From assembly GCF_003050905.1 (NCBI RefSeq), contig NZ_QAOT01000003.1: 64,000 nt of DNA; one strand, given 5' to 3'. This stretch comes from Cereibacter_A azotoformans. GTDB taxonomy: Bacteria > Pseudomonadota > Alphaproteobacteria > Rhodobacterales > Rhodobacteraceae. Made by a program: the position numbers and the translations under genes. Below are positions 54,017 through 63,632 of the stretch, one piece after another. Below the pieces are notes generated by a model that saw nothing but the letters and a program-made list of their open reading frames with translations, did no database searches and was not told the origin of the DNA. Positions within the stretch are counted from its first letter, which is position 1. Each line of letters opens with the position of its first letter.

Positions 54017-54886
54017 ATGCCCAGCCTCAAGGACCTGAAGAACAGGATCGGAAGCGTCAAGAACACGCGGAAGATCACCAAGGCCATGCAGATGGTCGCG
54101 GCGGCCAAGCTTCGCCGCGCCCAGGAGGCTGCCGAGGCCGCCCGTCCCTTTGCCGAGCGGATGACCGCCGTCATGACGGGCCTCGCGGGCTCCGTCGGCT
54201 CTTCGGAAAGCGCGCCGCGTCTCCTTGCGGGGACCGGCAGCGACAAGGTGCAGCTTCTGGTGGTGATGACCGCCGAGCGCGGCCTCTGCGGCGGCTTCAA
54301 CTCGTCGATCGTCCGGCTTGCCCGGGCGCATGCGGCGAAGCTGCTCGCCGAGGGCAAGACGGTGAAGATCCTCACCGTCGGCAAGAAGGGGCGTGAGCAG
54401 CTTCGCCGCGACCTCGGCCAGCACTTCATCGGCCATGTGGACCTCTCCGAGGTCAAGCGCATGGGCTATCCGGTGGCGCAGGGCATCGCCCGTGACGTGC
54501 TCGACCGCTTCGACAAGGGCGAGTTCGACGTGGCGACGATCTTCTTCGCCCGCTTCCAGTCGGTGATCAGCCAGATCCCGACCGCGCAGCAGGTGATCCC
54601 CGCCGTGTTCGAGGGCGAGGGCGAGGTCAGCTCGCTCTACGACTACGAACCGTCCGAGGAAGGCGTTCTTGCCGACCTCCTGCCGCGGGGCGTGGCCACG
54701 CAGATCTTCACGGCTCTGCTCGAGAACGGCGCCTCCGAGCAGGGTGCCCGGATGTCGGCGATGGACAACGCGACCCGCAACGCCGGCGACATGATCAACC
54801 GGTTGACCATCCAGTACAACCGGTCGCGTCAGGCTGCGATCACCAAAGAGCTCATTGAAATCATCTCGGGCGCCGAGGCGCTCTGA
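54017..54886 (+). CDS. atpG: ATP synthase F1 gamma subunit
   Basis: This 289-residue central rotor stalk has MPSLKDLKNRIGSVKNTRKITKAMQMV at the N-terminus (here as several family motifs) and the C-terminal helix with MDNATRNAGDMINRLTIQYN, which sit inside the alpha3beta3 ring. A 22-bp gap to atpA holds GGGGCAGGGAG as ribosome-binding site. The mid-region GLCGGFNSSI is conserved. Confidence 0.97.
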   Translation: MPSLKDLKNRIGSVKNTRKITKAMQMVAAAKLRRAQEAAEAARPFAERMTAVMTGLAGSVGSSESAPRLLAGTGSDKVQLLVVMTAERGLCGGFNSSIVRLARAHAAKLLAEGKTVKILTVGKKGREQLRRDLGQHFIGHVDLSEVKRMGYPVAQGIARDVLDRFDKGEFDVATIFFARFQSVISQIPTAQQVIPAVFEGEGEVSSLYDYEPSEEGVLADLLPRGVATQIFTALLENGASEQGARMSAMDNATRNAGDMINRLTIQYNRSRQAAITKELIEIISGAEAL

Positions 54887-54903
54887 TCCGACGGAGATAC
54901 GAC

Positions 54904-56331
<1,428 letters not shown>

Positions 56332-56340
56332 GGGGGCAAC

Positions 56341-56739
56341 ATGGCGGGAACGCTGCAATTCGACCTCGTGTCGCCCGAACGGAGGCTTGCCTCCTTCGCC
56401 GCGACCGAGGTGCAGGTCCCGGGGACCGACGGCGACATGACGGCGATGGAGGGGCATGCCCCCACCATCACCACCCTGCGCCCCGGCATCCTGCGGGCCC
56501 AAGGGCCTTCGGGCGTGCAGGCCTACGCGGTGACCGGCGGTTTCGCCGAGATCAACGCGACCTCGATCTCGGTCCTGGCCGAGAAGGCCGTCGCGGTCGA
56601 GGAACTGACCGGCACGGTGCTCGACGAGTTCATCGCCGAAGCGCGGGAACTGGTCTCGGTCGCTCTGCCCGAGGACAAGGACATGGCCGAGCGCACGCTG
56701 AACGACATGCTGGCGCTGAGAGCCTCGGCCGGTCACTGA
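56341..56739 (+). CDS. atpC: ATP synthase F1 epsilon subunit
   Basis: This 132-residue protein has the N-terminal beta-sandwich (LQFDLVSPERRLASF, EVQVPGTDGDMTAMEGHAP) that joins gamma to the c-ring and a short C-terminal helical part that can inhibit hydrolysis. It lies 9 bp after atpD and is the last gene of the operon, followed by a strong terminator. Confidence 0.95.
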   Translation: MAGTLQFDLVSPERRLASFAATEVQVPGTDGDMTAMEGHAPTITTLRPGILRAQGPSGVQAYAVTGGFAEINATSISVLAEKAVAVEELTGTVLDEFIAEARELVSVALPEDKDMAERTLNDMLALRASAGH

Positions 56740-56756
56740 CCCCGGTCCAGATAAGG

Positions 56757-56785
56757 AAAAGGCCCCGGATTTCCGGGGCCTTTTT
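56757..56785 (+). terminator. intrinsic terminator of the atp operon
   Basis: GGCCCCGG-ATTT-CCGGGGCC (56761-56780) with AAAA before and TTTTT after (56781-56785). It is a classical rho-independent terminator 21 bp after atpC and can also work on the other strand because of the preceding AAAA. Confidence 0.9.
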
Positions 56786-56853
56786 CGTTGTGGTCCCGGA
56801 CGGTCGGGTCTCGGCAAGCGCCACCCTCGACAACGTCCGGGCCGGAATCGAAA

Positions 56854-56881
56854 GGCTGCCGGAGGAGGACCTCCGGCAGCC
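56854..56881 (-). terminator. terminator of prs
   Basis: GGCTGCCGGAGG-AGGA-CCTCCGGCAGCC is a 12-bp perfect inverted repeat 36 bp beyond the prs stop; on the minus strand it is followed by TTTCGATT. It is separate from the atpC terminator, so the two convergent units each have their own. Confidence 0.75.
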
Positions 56882-56917
56882 GTATGAGGAGATCGGCCGC
56901 ACGCCGCCCCGCAGGGA

Positions 56918-57937
56918 TCAGCCGCGCTGATACATGCCTTCGTAGATGGGGACGAGCGTCTCGGTCTCGAACAGGGACGAGACCGAGGTGCCGCTCCAGA
57001 TGTTCAGGATCGCCTGGGCGAAGATCGGCGCCGTGGGCACGATGCGGATGTTTGGTGCGCCGCGGACGGCGGCCGAAGGTTCGATCGAGTCGGTGATGAC
57101 AAGGCTCTTCATGACCGAATTGGTCACGCGCTCGACCGCGGGACCGGAGAGGACGCCGTGGGTGATGTAGGAATGGACCTCGAGTGCGCCATTCTCGATC
57201 AGCACTTCGGCCGCCTTGCAGAGCGTGCCGGCCGTGTCGCAGATGTCATCGACGATGATGCATTTCTTGCCGGCCACATTGCCGATCACCGTCATCTCGG
57301 CGATCTCGCCCGGCTTCTCGCGGCGCTTGTCCACGATGGCGAGCGGCGCATTGATCCGCTTGGCGATCTCGCGCGCGCGGGCCACGCCGCCGACGTCGGG
57401 CGAGACCACCATCAGATCCTGCATCTGGCCCTTGAAGTGATGCTCGATGTCCAGCGCGAAGATCGGCGCGGAATAGAGGTTGTCCACCGGAATGTCGAAG
57501 AAGCCCTGGATCTGGGCCGCGTGCAGGTCCAGCGTCAGCACGCGGTCGATCCCGGCCTCGACGATCAGGTTCGCCACCAGCTTGGCCGAGATCGGCGTCC
57601 GGGCCTTGGCGCGGCGGTCCTGCCGGGCATAGCCGAAGTAGGGGATCACCGCGGTGATCCGGTCCGCCGACGACCGACGCAGCGCGTCGGCGATGATCAG
57701 CAGTTCCATCAGGTTGTCGTTGGCCGGGTTCGAGGTCGGCTGGATCACATACATGTCCTCGCCGCGGACGTTCTCGTAAACCTCGACGAAGATCTCCTGA
57801 TCGTTGAACCGTTCGACCCGCGCATCGACCAGCGAGACCGCCATGCCGCGATGAACCGACATCCGCCGCGCGATGGATTTCGCAAGCGTGAGGTTGGCAT
57901 TGCCGGAGATCAGCTTCGGCTCGTTCATGGCTGGCAT
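56918..57937 (-). CDS. prs: ribose-phosphate pyrophosphokinase (PRPP synthase)
   Basis: This 339-residue enzyme makes PRPP from ribose 5-phosphate and ATP, the precursor of purines, pyrimidines, histidine and NAD. FGYARQDRRAKART is the ATP-binding flexible loop and IIVDDICDTAGTL the PRPP loop. The ATG at 57937 follows CGAGGAA with 7-bp spacing; an in-frame ATG at 57928 (MNEPKLISGN) is the alternative start and matches the family better at residue level. The homohexamer is cytosolic. Confidence 0.96.
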   Translation of the reverse strand: MPAMNEPKLISGNANLTLAKSIARRMSVHRGMAVSLVDARVERFNDQEIFVEVYENVRGEDMYVIQPTSNPANDNLMELLIIADALRRSSADRITAVIPYFGYARQDRRAKARTPISAKLVANLIVEAGIDRVLTLDLHAAQIQGFFDIPVDNLYSAPIFALDIEHHFKGQMQDLMVVSPDVGGVARAREIAKRINAPLAIVDKRREKPGEIAEMTVIGNVAGKKCIIVDDICDTAGTLCKAAEVLIENGALEVHSYITHGVLSGPAVERVTNSVMKSLVITDSIEPSAAVRGAPNIRIVPTAPIFAQAILNIWSGTSVSSLFETETLVPIYEGMYQRG

Positions 57938-57988
57938 CGGATATTCCTCGAGGAGGTCGCAGGAGCGCGGATTCGTGACTGTGCCCCC

Positions 57989-58017
57989 CCTCTAGCATCG
58001 GTCCGGGGGCTTGGAAA
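57989..58017 (-). promoter_or_regulatory. prs: candidate prs promoter
   Basis: On the minus strand, TTTCCA (58012-58017) and TAGAGG (57989-57994) are 17 bp apart, with a TG before the -10 (TGCTAGAG). The start would be near 57982, about 45 nt before prs. Confidence 0.4.
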
Positions 58018-58078
58018 CCGCACCGAAAGCGCCGTTCCGAATTGCCGTCCGCTCAGAACGAGAGCGGCCAGGACAGGT

Positions 58079-59104
58079 TCAGGCGAGGGCCGCGACGAAG
58101 GCATCGACCTCGGCGTCGGACGTGTTCCAGGAACAGACGAGCCGCACCCGCACGCGGTTCCCCTTGCCGCCCATGTCGTAGAACACGGCACCGGCGGCGC
58201 GGGCGCGGTGGGCGAGGGGCTGGGGCAGCTCGGCGAAGATCAGGTTGGCCTCGGCCGGGGCCACGAGGCGCACGTCGGGCAGGGCCGCCAGCCCCTCCGC
58301 CAGCCGGGCCGCCGCCGCATTGGCGTGGCGGGCGAGCCGCAGCCACAGCCCGTCGGCCAGACAGGCCCGCATCTGCAGCGCGAGATAGCGGTGCTTCGAC
58401 ATCAGATGTCCCGCACGCTTGCGCCGGATGCGCAGTTCGTCGGCCCGGGCGGGGTCGAAGACCACCACCGCCTCGACCCCCATCAGCCCGTTCTTGGTGC
58501 CACCCAGCGACAGGATGTCGATGCCCGCCCGCCAGCTCATCTCGGCCGGAGAGGCATCGGCCGCCACCAGCGCATTGGCAAAGCGCGCCCCGTCGAGGTG
58601 GCAGCCGAGGCCCCGCGTCCGCGCCACGGCGGTGAGGGCCGCGATCTCGGCCGGGCGGTACAGGGTGCCAAGCTCGGTCACATTCGTCAGCGACAGGGCG
58701 GCGGGCCGTGCCGCATGCAGATCGCCCGGTGCGAAACGGGCCAGAGCGGCGGCCAGCGTCTCGGGAGCGAGCTTGCCCTGCTCGCCGGGCAGGGTGACGA
58801 GTTTTCCTCCGCCGGAGAAGAACTCGGCGGCGTTGCACTCGTCCGCCTCGATATGGGCCTCCTCGCGGCAGAAGATCGCGCCCCAGGGCGGGCTGAGGGT
58901 GGCGAGTGCCAGCGCGTTGGCGGCCGTGCCGCTGGTGACCAGCGCGACCTCGGCCTCGGGCGCCTCGAAGAGGGTTCGGATCATGGCGGTGACCTCCGCC
59001 GTCACCGGGTCCGCACCATAGGGCATCGCCGGCCCCGGATCGGCCGCCAGCGCGGCCAGCACCTCCGGCGCGACGGCCGAGCCATTGTCCGAGGCAAAGA
59101 ACAT
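58079..59104 (-). CDS. low-specificity L-threonine aldolase-like PLP enzyme
   Basis: This 341-residue fold-type-I PLP enzyme cleaves L-threonine or L-allo-threonine to glycine and acetaldehyde. MFFASDNGSAVAPEVL is the family N-terminus; HLDGARFANA contains the PLP-binding Asp and SLGGTKNGLMG the Schiff-base Lys. It shares one base with the upstream ycgN-like gene, so the two are coupled. A role in glycine supply or serine/threonine recycling is likely. Confidence 0.9.
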   Translation of the reverse strand: MFFASDNGSAVAPEVLAALAADPGPAMPYGADPVTAEVTAMIRTLFEAPEAEVALVTSGTAANALALATLSPPWGAIFCREEAHIEADECNAAEFFSGGGKLVTLPGEQGKLAPETLAAALARFAPGDLHAARPAALSLTNVTELGTLYRPAEIAALTAVARTRGLGCHLDGARFANALVAADASPAEMSWRAGIDILSLGGTKNGLMGVEAVVVFDPARADELRIRRKRAGHLMSKHRYLALQMRACLADGLWLRLARHANAAAARLAEGLAALPDVRLVAPAEANLIFAELPQPLAHRARAAGAVFYDMGGKGNRVRVRLVCSWNTSDAEVDAFVAALA

Positions 59105-59565
59105 CAGGGCGTTTCCTCGATGATGTGGTCTTCCCAGTCCTCCTCCTCGACCTCGAACTCGGGCACCGTCCAGCCCTGGACCGAGGCGCCCGCGTCATGG
59201 ACCGAGTTGGGGTCTCCGGTCAGCAGATGGTGCCAGCCGGGCAGGGGCTTGCCCTCGTGAAGCAGCCGGTAGGCGCAAGTGCGCGGCATCCAGTAGGCGA
59301 TCTTCGGAAGCGTCGCGGGCGAGAGCTGCACGCAGTCGGGCACGAACTGGCGGCGGATCTCGTAGTTCGAGCAGCGGCAGCTGTCGCCGTCGAGAAGCCG
59401 GCAGGCGATGCGGGTGAAGGCCACCTCGCCTGTGTCCTCGAACTCGATCTTGTTCAGGCAGCACTTGCCGCAGCCGTCGCAGAGCGCCTCCCATTCGGCG
59501 GGCGTCATCCGGTCGAGGGGCACGCGCTCCCAGAATCGCGCGCGGAGGGCAGGGGGCTTGGTCAT
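59104..59565 (-). CDS. YcgN-type cysteine-cluster protein (UPF0260)
   Basis: This 153-residue protein has eight cysteines, including CDGCGKCCLNKIE (about 29-41), CRLLDGDSCRCSNYE and PDCVQLS, the CxxCxxCC zinc/iron-chelating cluster of the family. Function is unknown; in E. coli the YcgN neighbour context points to cell-envelope or division roles. It is coupled to the threonine aldolase gene by a one-base overlap. The start follows CGCGAT with only a weak ribosome-binding site. Confidence 0.85.
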   Translation of the reverse strand: MTKPPALRARFWERVPLDRMTPAEWEALCDGCGKCCLNKIEFEDTGEVAFTRIACRLLDGDSCRCSNYEIRRQFVPDCVQLSPATLPKIAYWMPRTCAYRLLHEGKPLPGWHHLLTGDPNSVHDAGASVQGWTVPEFEVEEEDWEDHIIEETP

Positions 59566-59604
59566 CGCCGCTAGATGCGCGCTCGCGCGCCGAAAGGGAA
59601 GGGG

Positions 59605-60525
59605 TCAGCTGCCGACGATGTCTCGGGCGCGCGCGCAATCGGCATCCATCTGTGCGACCAGGCCGGGCAGGTCGTCGAAGACCATCTCGGGGCGCAGATA
59701 GTCCACGAAGGCCACCGAGAGGTGCTGGCCGTAAAGATCGCCCGAGAAATCGAACAGGTGGCTTTCCAGATTGGGGCGGTTGGTGCCGAACATCGGCCGG
59801 ACGCCCAGACTTGCGGCGCCGGCGTAGCTGCCCTTCTCTGGCCCGGTCAGCACGTCCACCTTCACCGCATAGACCCCGAGCCGGGGCAGATGCAGCCCGC
59901 TTACCGACATGTTGGCCGTCGGATAGCCGAGGTCGCGCCCCCGCTTGTCACCGTGCAGCACCTCTCCCTCGATCCGGTGCCAGTGGCCGAGCATGGCGGC
60001 CGCATCCCGCGGCCTGCCCTCGCTGAGCGCCGTGCGGATCGCGGTCGAGGAGATCTCGAGATGCTCGACCTTCAGCAGATCCGCGATGGTGACGTCAAAG
60101 CCGTGCCGACGCCCGAGGTCCACGAGGTCCGCGGTCGTGCCGGACCGGCCCTTGCCGAAGCAGAAGTCGGCGCCCACGACCACATGGGCCACGCCCAGAC
60201 CGTTCGCCAGCACATCGCGCGCGAACTCTTCCGGCGTAAGCGCGGCAAGGTCGCGGGTGAAGGGCAGCTCGTAGAGCCGCTCGATCCCGAGCTTGGCGAG
60301 CCGGTTCGCCCGCGCCCCGGCGTTCATCAGCCGGAAGGGGGGCGCATCGGGGGCAAAGACCTCGCGCGGGTGGGGCTCGAAGGTGACGATGCCCAGGGGC
60401 CCGCGCCCGCGGGCCAGGTCGATGACATGCTGATGGCCGAGATGGACCCCGTCGAAATTGCCCATCGCGATCGAGGCGCCCCGGTCCGAAGCCTCGAGTC
60501 CTTGCCAGTGATTGTAGATGCGCAT
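59605..60525 (-). CDS. ribF: bifunctional riboflavin kinase/FMN adenylyltransferase
   Basis: This 306-residue enzyme makes FMN and then FAD. The N-terminal nucleotidyltransferase part has GNFDGVHLGHQHVI and GADFCFGKGRSG; the C-terminal kinase part (about 180-300) has GRDLGYPTANMSV and GVRPMFG. It lies 27 bp after the MaoC-like gene on the same strand and probably shares its promoter. Confidence 0.95.
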   Translation of the reverse strand: MRIYNHWQGLEASDRGASIAMGNFDGVHLGHQHVIDLARGRGPLGIVTFEPHPREVFAPDAPPFRLMNAGARANRLAKLGIERLYELPFTRDLAALTPEEFARDVLANGLGVAHVVVGADFCFGKGRSGTTADLVDLGRRHGFDVTIADLLKVEHLEISSTAIRTALSEGRPRDAAAMLGHWHRIEGEVLHGDKRGRDLGYPTANMSVSGLHLPRLGVYAVKVDVLTGPEKGSYAGAASLGVRPMFGTNRPNLESHLFDFSGDLYGQHLSVAFVDYLRPEMVFDDLPGLVAQMDADCARARDIVGS

Positions 60526-60552
60526 CGGTCCCCGCGGGCGGGGACCCCGCCG

Positions 60553-60996
60553 TCAGTCGAATTTCCGGCTCGGCGCCAGCACCAGCGCCTCGCCCTTCAG
60601 GACGGTGGTATTGCCCACCAGACAGCGGGTTTCAAGCGTAACCCGGCGCTTGGCATGGTCGATCGCGGTGACGGTCACTTCCGCAAGCACCGTGTCGCCC
60701 GGACGCACCGGGGCAAGGAACTTCAGCGACTGGCCGAGATAGACGGTGCCATGGCCCGGAAGCTGCTCGCCGATGACGGCCGAGATCAGGCCGGCGGTCA
60801 GCATCCCGTGGGCGATGCGCCCCTCGAAGATCGTGTCGCGGGCATAGTCGTCGTCGAGATGCACGGGGTTCCGGTCGGTCGAGACCTCGGCGAACAGCTC
60901 GATGTCACGATCGGTGACTTCCTTGCGGAGATGTCGGCTCATGCCGATCTCGAGGTCTTCGATGCAGATCGTCCCGCGGGGCATGTTGTCGAGCAT
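60553..60996 (-). CDS. MaoC-like (R)-specific enoyl-CoA hydratase (PhaJ-like)
   Basis: This 147-residue single hot-dog-fold hydratase has the catalytic signature DRNPVHLDDDYA (the Asp/His dyad of the R-hydratases) and FEGRIAHGML. PhaJ-type enzymes convert trans-2-enoyl-CoA from beta-oxidation to (R)-3-hydroxyacyl-CoA for polyhydroxyalkanoate synthesis. A CTGC-N3-GCAG repeat like the PhaR operator lies between its predicted -35 and -10, which supports a link to PHA metabolism. Other MaoC roles cannot be excluded. Confidence 0.82.
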   Translation of the reverse strand: MLDNMPRGTICIEDLEIGMSRHLRKEVTDRDIELFAEVSTDRNPVHLDDDYARDTIFEGRIAHGMLTAGLISAVIGEQLPGHGTVYLGQSLKFLAPVRPGDTVLAEVTVTAIDHAKRRVTLETRCLVGNTTVLKGEALVLAPSRKFD

Positions 60997-61023
60997 CCTG
61001 CGAATCCCTTGACTGGTGCCGCG

Positions 61024-61052
61024 AACCTAGCTTCCGCTGCATTGCAGCACAA
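61024..61052 (-). promoter_or_regulatory. predicted maoC/phaJ-like promoter with PhaR-like operator
   Basis: On the minus strand, TTGTGC (61047-61052) and TAGGTT (61024-61029) are separated by 17 bp. The perfect inverted repeat GCTGCA-T-TGCAGC (61036-61048) occupies the spacer. It contains CTGC-N3-GCAG, the consensus reported for the PHA-responsive repressor PhaR of Rhodobacter. A repressor there would block RNA polymerase. Confidence 0.55.
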
Positions 61053-61162
61053 GACGCACCGGCAACATAAGTTCCGACTTGCGACTAAAGGCGCAAGAAT
61101 ATTGCCGCAACGTCAGGATTGCAGCCGGCTCGACGACGTCGCCGCCGCTGCACGCAAACAGG

Positions 61163-61184
61163 GGCCGCAGGGACACCTGCGGCC
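61163..61184 (-). terminator. terminator of the HAD gene
   Basis: GGCCGCAGG-GACA-CCTGCGGCC is a nine-bp perfect stem 26 bp after the HAD stop. On the minus strand the following bases are CCTGTTTGCG, a weak T tract. Confidence 0.6.
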
Positions 61185-61209
61185 GGCGGACGCGCCGGGT
61201 GGCGTGGGT

Positions 61210-62103
61210 TCAGCGCAGGCGGGATATGGCGAGCGGCGGAGAAAGCTCGGCCTTGGCCAGCCAGTCATCGAGGCGGGGCTGCTCGAGCCGCTCGCCGTTC
61301 TCGCCGAAGATGTCCGCAGCGAGGCCCCCGGTGATGAAGAGCGAATCGAGCCCTTCGGCCACGGCGCCGCGGATGTCGGTCGTGATCCCGTCGCCCACGC
61401 ACAGGATCTCGTCAGCGGGCACGCCGGGGCGGATCGCCTCGAGCCGGCGCCGCGCCAGATCGTAGATCGGCGGATGGGGCTTGCCGAAATAGAGGCTCTG
61501 GCCGCCCATCTCATCGTAGGCCGCGGCGATGGCGCCCGCGCAGTAGATCCGCTTGTGCCCGTAATCCACCACGATGTCGGGGTTCGCGCAGAGCAGCTTC
61601 AGCCCCTGGGTCTTGGCGTAGAGAAGGGTCGCCCGGTAGTCCTCGGGCGTCTCGGTCAGATCGTCGAAGAGGCCGGTGCAGACGATGCCCTCGGCCTCCG
61701 CAAGCGGCACCTTCACGATCGGCGCCTCGGTCGCGGCCACCTTCTGCAGGTCGGGCGAGAGTTCGGTGAAGAAGCTGTCGTCCTTCGGCGGGCCGAGGTG
61801 ATGGACGCGACGCCCGACGGCCCCGGTGATCAGCGCATATTGCGCCGCATCGCCCGACGAGGTGACCTCGTCATAGCAGTCGGCGGGCACGCCCAGCGTC
61901 TCGAGCTGGCGGACGATCGAGGGCTTGGGCCGCGGCGCGTTGGTCAGCAGCACCACGGTGCCGCCCTTGGCCCGGAAGGCGCGCAAGGCCTCGACCGCCT
62001 CGCCGAACGGGCGCTTGCCATCGTGCAGGCAGCCCCAGAGGTCGCAGAAGAGGGCGCTGTAACTTGCCGATACCTCGGAGAGCGAGGCGATGATGCGGGT
62101 CAT
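61210..62103 (-). CDS. HAD-superfamily phosphatase (class IIA, TIGR01459-like)
   Basis: This 297-residue protein has motif I ALFCDLWGCLHDG (nucleophile Asp about 20), motif II LLTNAPRP, and the late FGKPHPPIYD and CVGDGITTDIRGA that carry motifs III and IV. It belongs to the NagD/p-nitrophenyl phosphatase group with a C2 cap. The natural substrate is unknown. The ATG at 62103 was chosen over 62205, because the extension reads as non-coding, Pro/Arg-rich sequence; AAAGG precedes it. Confidence 0.88.
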   Translation of the reverse strand: MTRIIASLSEVSASYSALFCDLWGCLHDGKRPFGEAVEALRAFRAKGGTVVLLTNAPRPKPSIVRQLETLGVPADCYDEVTSSGDAAQYALITGAVGRRVHHLGPPKDDSFFTELSPDLQKVAATEAPIVKVPLAEAEGIVCTGLFDDLTETPEDYRATLLYAKTQGLKLLCANPDIVVDYGHKRIYCAGAIAAAYDEMGGQSLYFGKPHPPIYDLARRRLEAIRPGVPADEILCVGDGITTDIRGAVAEGLDSLFITGGLAADIFGENGERLEQPRLDDWLAKAELSPPLAISRLR

Positions 62104-62199
62104 CGGAAGGCCTTTCTGATCGGCGCAATCGGCCGGTAGCGGAGGACGGACGGGGCCGACCTGCGGAAGATGGGGCGCCCCACGCCTCTGTCGAGGAGG

Positions 62200-62224
62200 G
62201 GCCACCGAAGCGCGTCCGGTGGCC
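62200..62224 (-). terminator. hairpin after ppaC
   Basis: GGCCACCG (62200-62207) pairs with CGGTGGCC (62217-62224) over a nine-base loop, 11 bp after the ppaC stop. No T tract. Confidence 0.4.
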
Positions 62225-62234
62225 GCCGGACGGG

Positions 62235-63152
62235 TCAGAGCTTGAGGACGGGGATGATCTGCTTCTTGCGGCTCATGACGCCGGGCAGCACCACCGTATC
62301 GCCGGAGACGGTCGCGCCGAAGCTCTTCTCGGCCAGCTCTTTCACGAGATTGTTCGGCACGAGCAGAGTCGCCTCTTCGCGCAGGATATCGACGATGAAG
62401 AGCACGACCTGATCGGCGCCATCCTCGGCGGCGACGCCCGGCATCGAGGCCATCAGGCTGTCCTTGCGGTCGAGCAGCACCTGCGGCGCCGTGGTTTCCA
62501 GAACCGAGATGCGGAACTGCTTGCCCTCGATCTCGTATTCCTTCGAGTCCATGCGAAGAAGCTCGGCGTCGGAGAAGGCCGAGACGTCGGACTTGGCGGC
62601 GAACAGCTCCGCCGCGAAGGCGGGGATGTCCACGCCGAGATCGGCCGCCAGCGTTTCGGCCACGGCGCGGTCATGCGGCGTCGTGGTGGGCGAGCGGAAC
62701 TCCAGCGTGTCGGACAGGATGCAGGACAGCATCGCGCCCTTGATCTCGCGCGGGGCGCGGGCGAGGTCCTCGCCCATCAGATCGTGCATGATGGTCGCGG
62801 TGCAGGCCAGCGGCCGGATCGTGATGTCGATCGGAGCCTTGGTCTTGATCCCGCCGACGAGCAGGTGGTGGTCGATGATGCCCACGACCTTCGCCTCGTT
62901 GATCGAGGGGGGCAGCTCGGCCGGGTTGTTGGTGTCCACGACCACGCAGCTGTCCTCGGCGGTCACGTCCGAGATGATCTCGGGCTTGTCGAGGCCCCAG
63001 TGGCGCAGCACGAAGGCGGCCTCGGTGTTCGGCTCGCCGAGCAGGACGGGCCGGGCCGGCGTGCCTTTGACCTCCGTGAGGTACCAGGCCCAGATGATGG
63101 CCGAGCCGGTCGAGTCGGTGTCGGGGGACTTGTGGCCGAAAACCTTGATCAT
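62235..63152 (-). CDS. ppaC: manganese-dependent (family II) inorganic pyrophosphatase
   Basis: This 305-residue DHH-family phosphatase hydrolyses pyrophosphate to phosphate. GHKSPDTDST at the N-terminus has metal ligands His7, Asp11 and Asp13; GIIDHHLLVGG is the DHH motif; SRKKQIIP at the C-terminus binds substrate. Family II enzymes are unrelated to the common family I Ppa of most proteobacteria. No CBS regulatory domains are present. The ATG at 63152 follows CGGGAAAC. Confidence 0.95.
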   Translation of the reverse strand: MIKVFGHKSPDTDSTGSAIIWAWYLTEVKGTPARPVLLGEPNTEAAFVLRHWGLDKPEIISDVTAEDSCVVVDTNNPAELPPSINEAKVVGIIDHHLLVGGIKTKAPIDITIRPLACTATIMHDLMGEDLARAPREIKGAMLSCILSDTLEFRSPTTTPHDRAVAETLAADLGVDIPAFAAELFAAKSDVSAFSDAELLRMDSKEYEIEGKQFRISVLETTAPQVLLDRKDSLMASMPGVAAEDGADQVVLFIVDILREEATLLVPNNLVKELAEKSFGATVSGDTVVLPGVMSRKKQIIPVLKL

Positions 63153-63183
63153 GATGTTTCCCGATGCGGATGAGGTTGGCGGC

Positions 63184-63212
63184 CTTATAGAAGCCGCGAG
63201 ACCTCTTGTCAC
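63184..63212 (-). promoter_or_regulatory. ppaC: predicted ppaC promoter
   Basis: On the minus strand, GTGACA (63207-63212) and TATAAG (63184-63189) are 17 bp apart, five of six matches at each box. The start is near 63177, 25 nt before the ATG. The rest of the 314-bp gap to the next ORF (63213-63466) shows nothing I can identify. Confidence 0.65.
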
Positions 63213-63466
63213 GCCCGCGGCGGGGTCTGTGCTGCGATGCGGCATGAGGGCGGGTGTCGCGCTCGCACCGCGCCGGAAGAGCGTCTGATCGTGTCCGCCG
63301 GATCGCAGGCCCCGCGGAACGGGCCGGGTCCTCCACCTGCGGCACCGCGGGTGCGACGACAGGGAAATTGTGGGCCGTCCCTGATCGGCGCATCGTCCGC
63401 GTCAGGCCGCGACTCGTGCGGCATCAGGCGGCTCGGCGCCGCGACCGCAGACCCAAGGAGCTTGCC

Positions 63467-63580
63467 ATGCGCGACCCGCGCTCTCACCTGCCCTACGAAC
63501 TCGTCCTGGCCGAGCTGAGCCGCTCGCTCAAGCCCGCGGCTGTCTTCACCAGCCTCTTCGGCGCGCCCGGCCGCGGGTGA
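63467..63580 (+). CDS. 37-residue small ORF, function unknown
   Basis: ATG to TGA, preceded by AAGGAG at ideal 6-bp spacing, one of the best ribosome-binding sites in the window. The product begins MRDPRSHLPYELVLAEL, continues SRSLKPAAVFTSLFGAP and ends GRG: an amphipathic helix with a hydrophobic tail and no clear TM. I do not recognise it. It stands alone between ppaC (divergent) and the convergent TraB/GumN gene. Confidence 0.45.
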   Translation: MRDPRSHLPYELVLAELSRSLKPAAVFTSLFGAPGRG

Positions 63581-63632
63581 TCCCCAAGGCTGTCGGGGTG
63601 GCGCTCCGCCTGCGGCCGCCCCGACGACAGGA

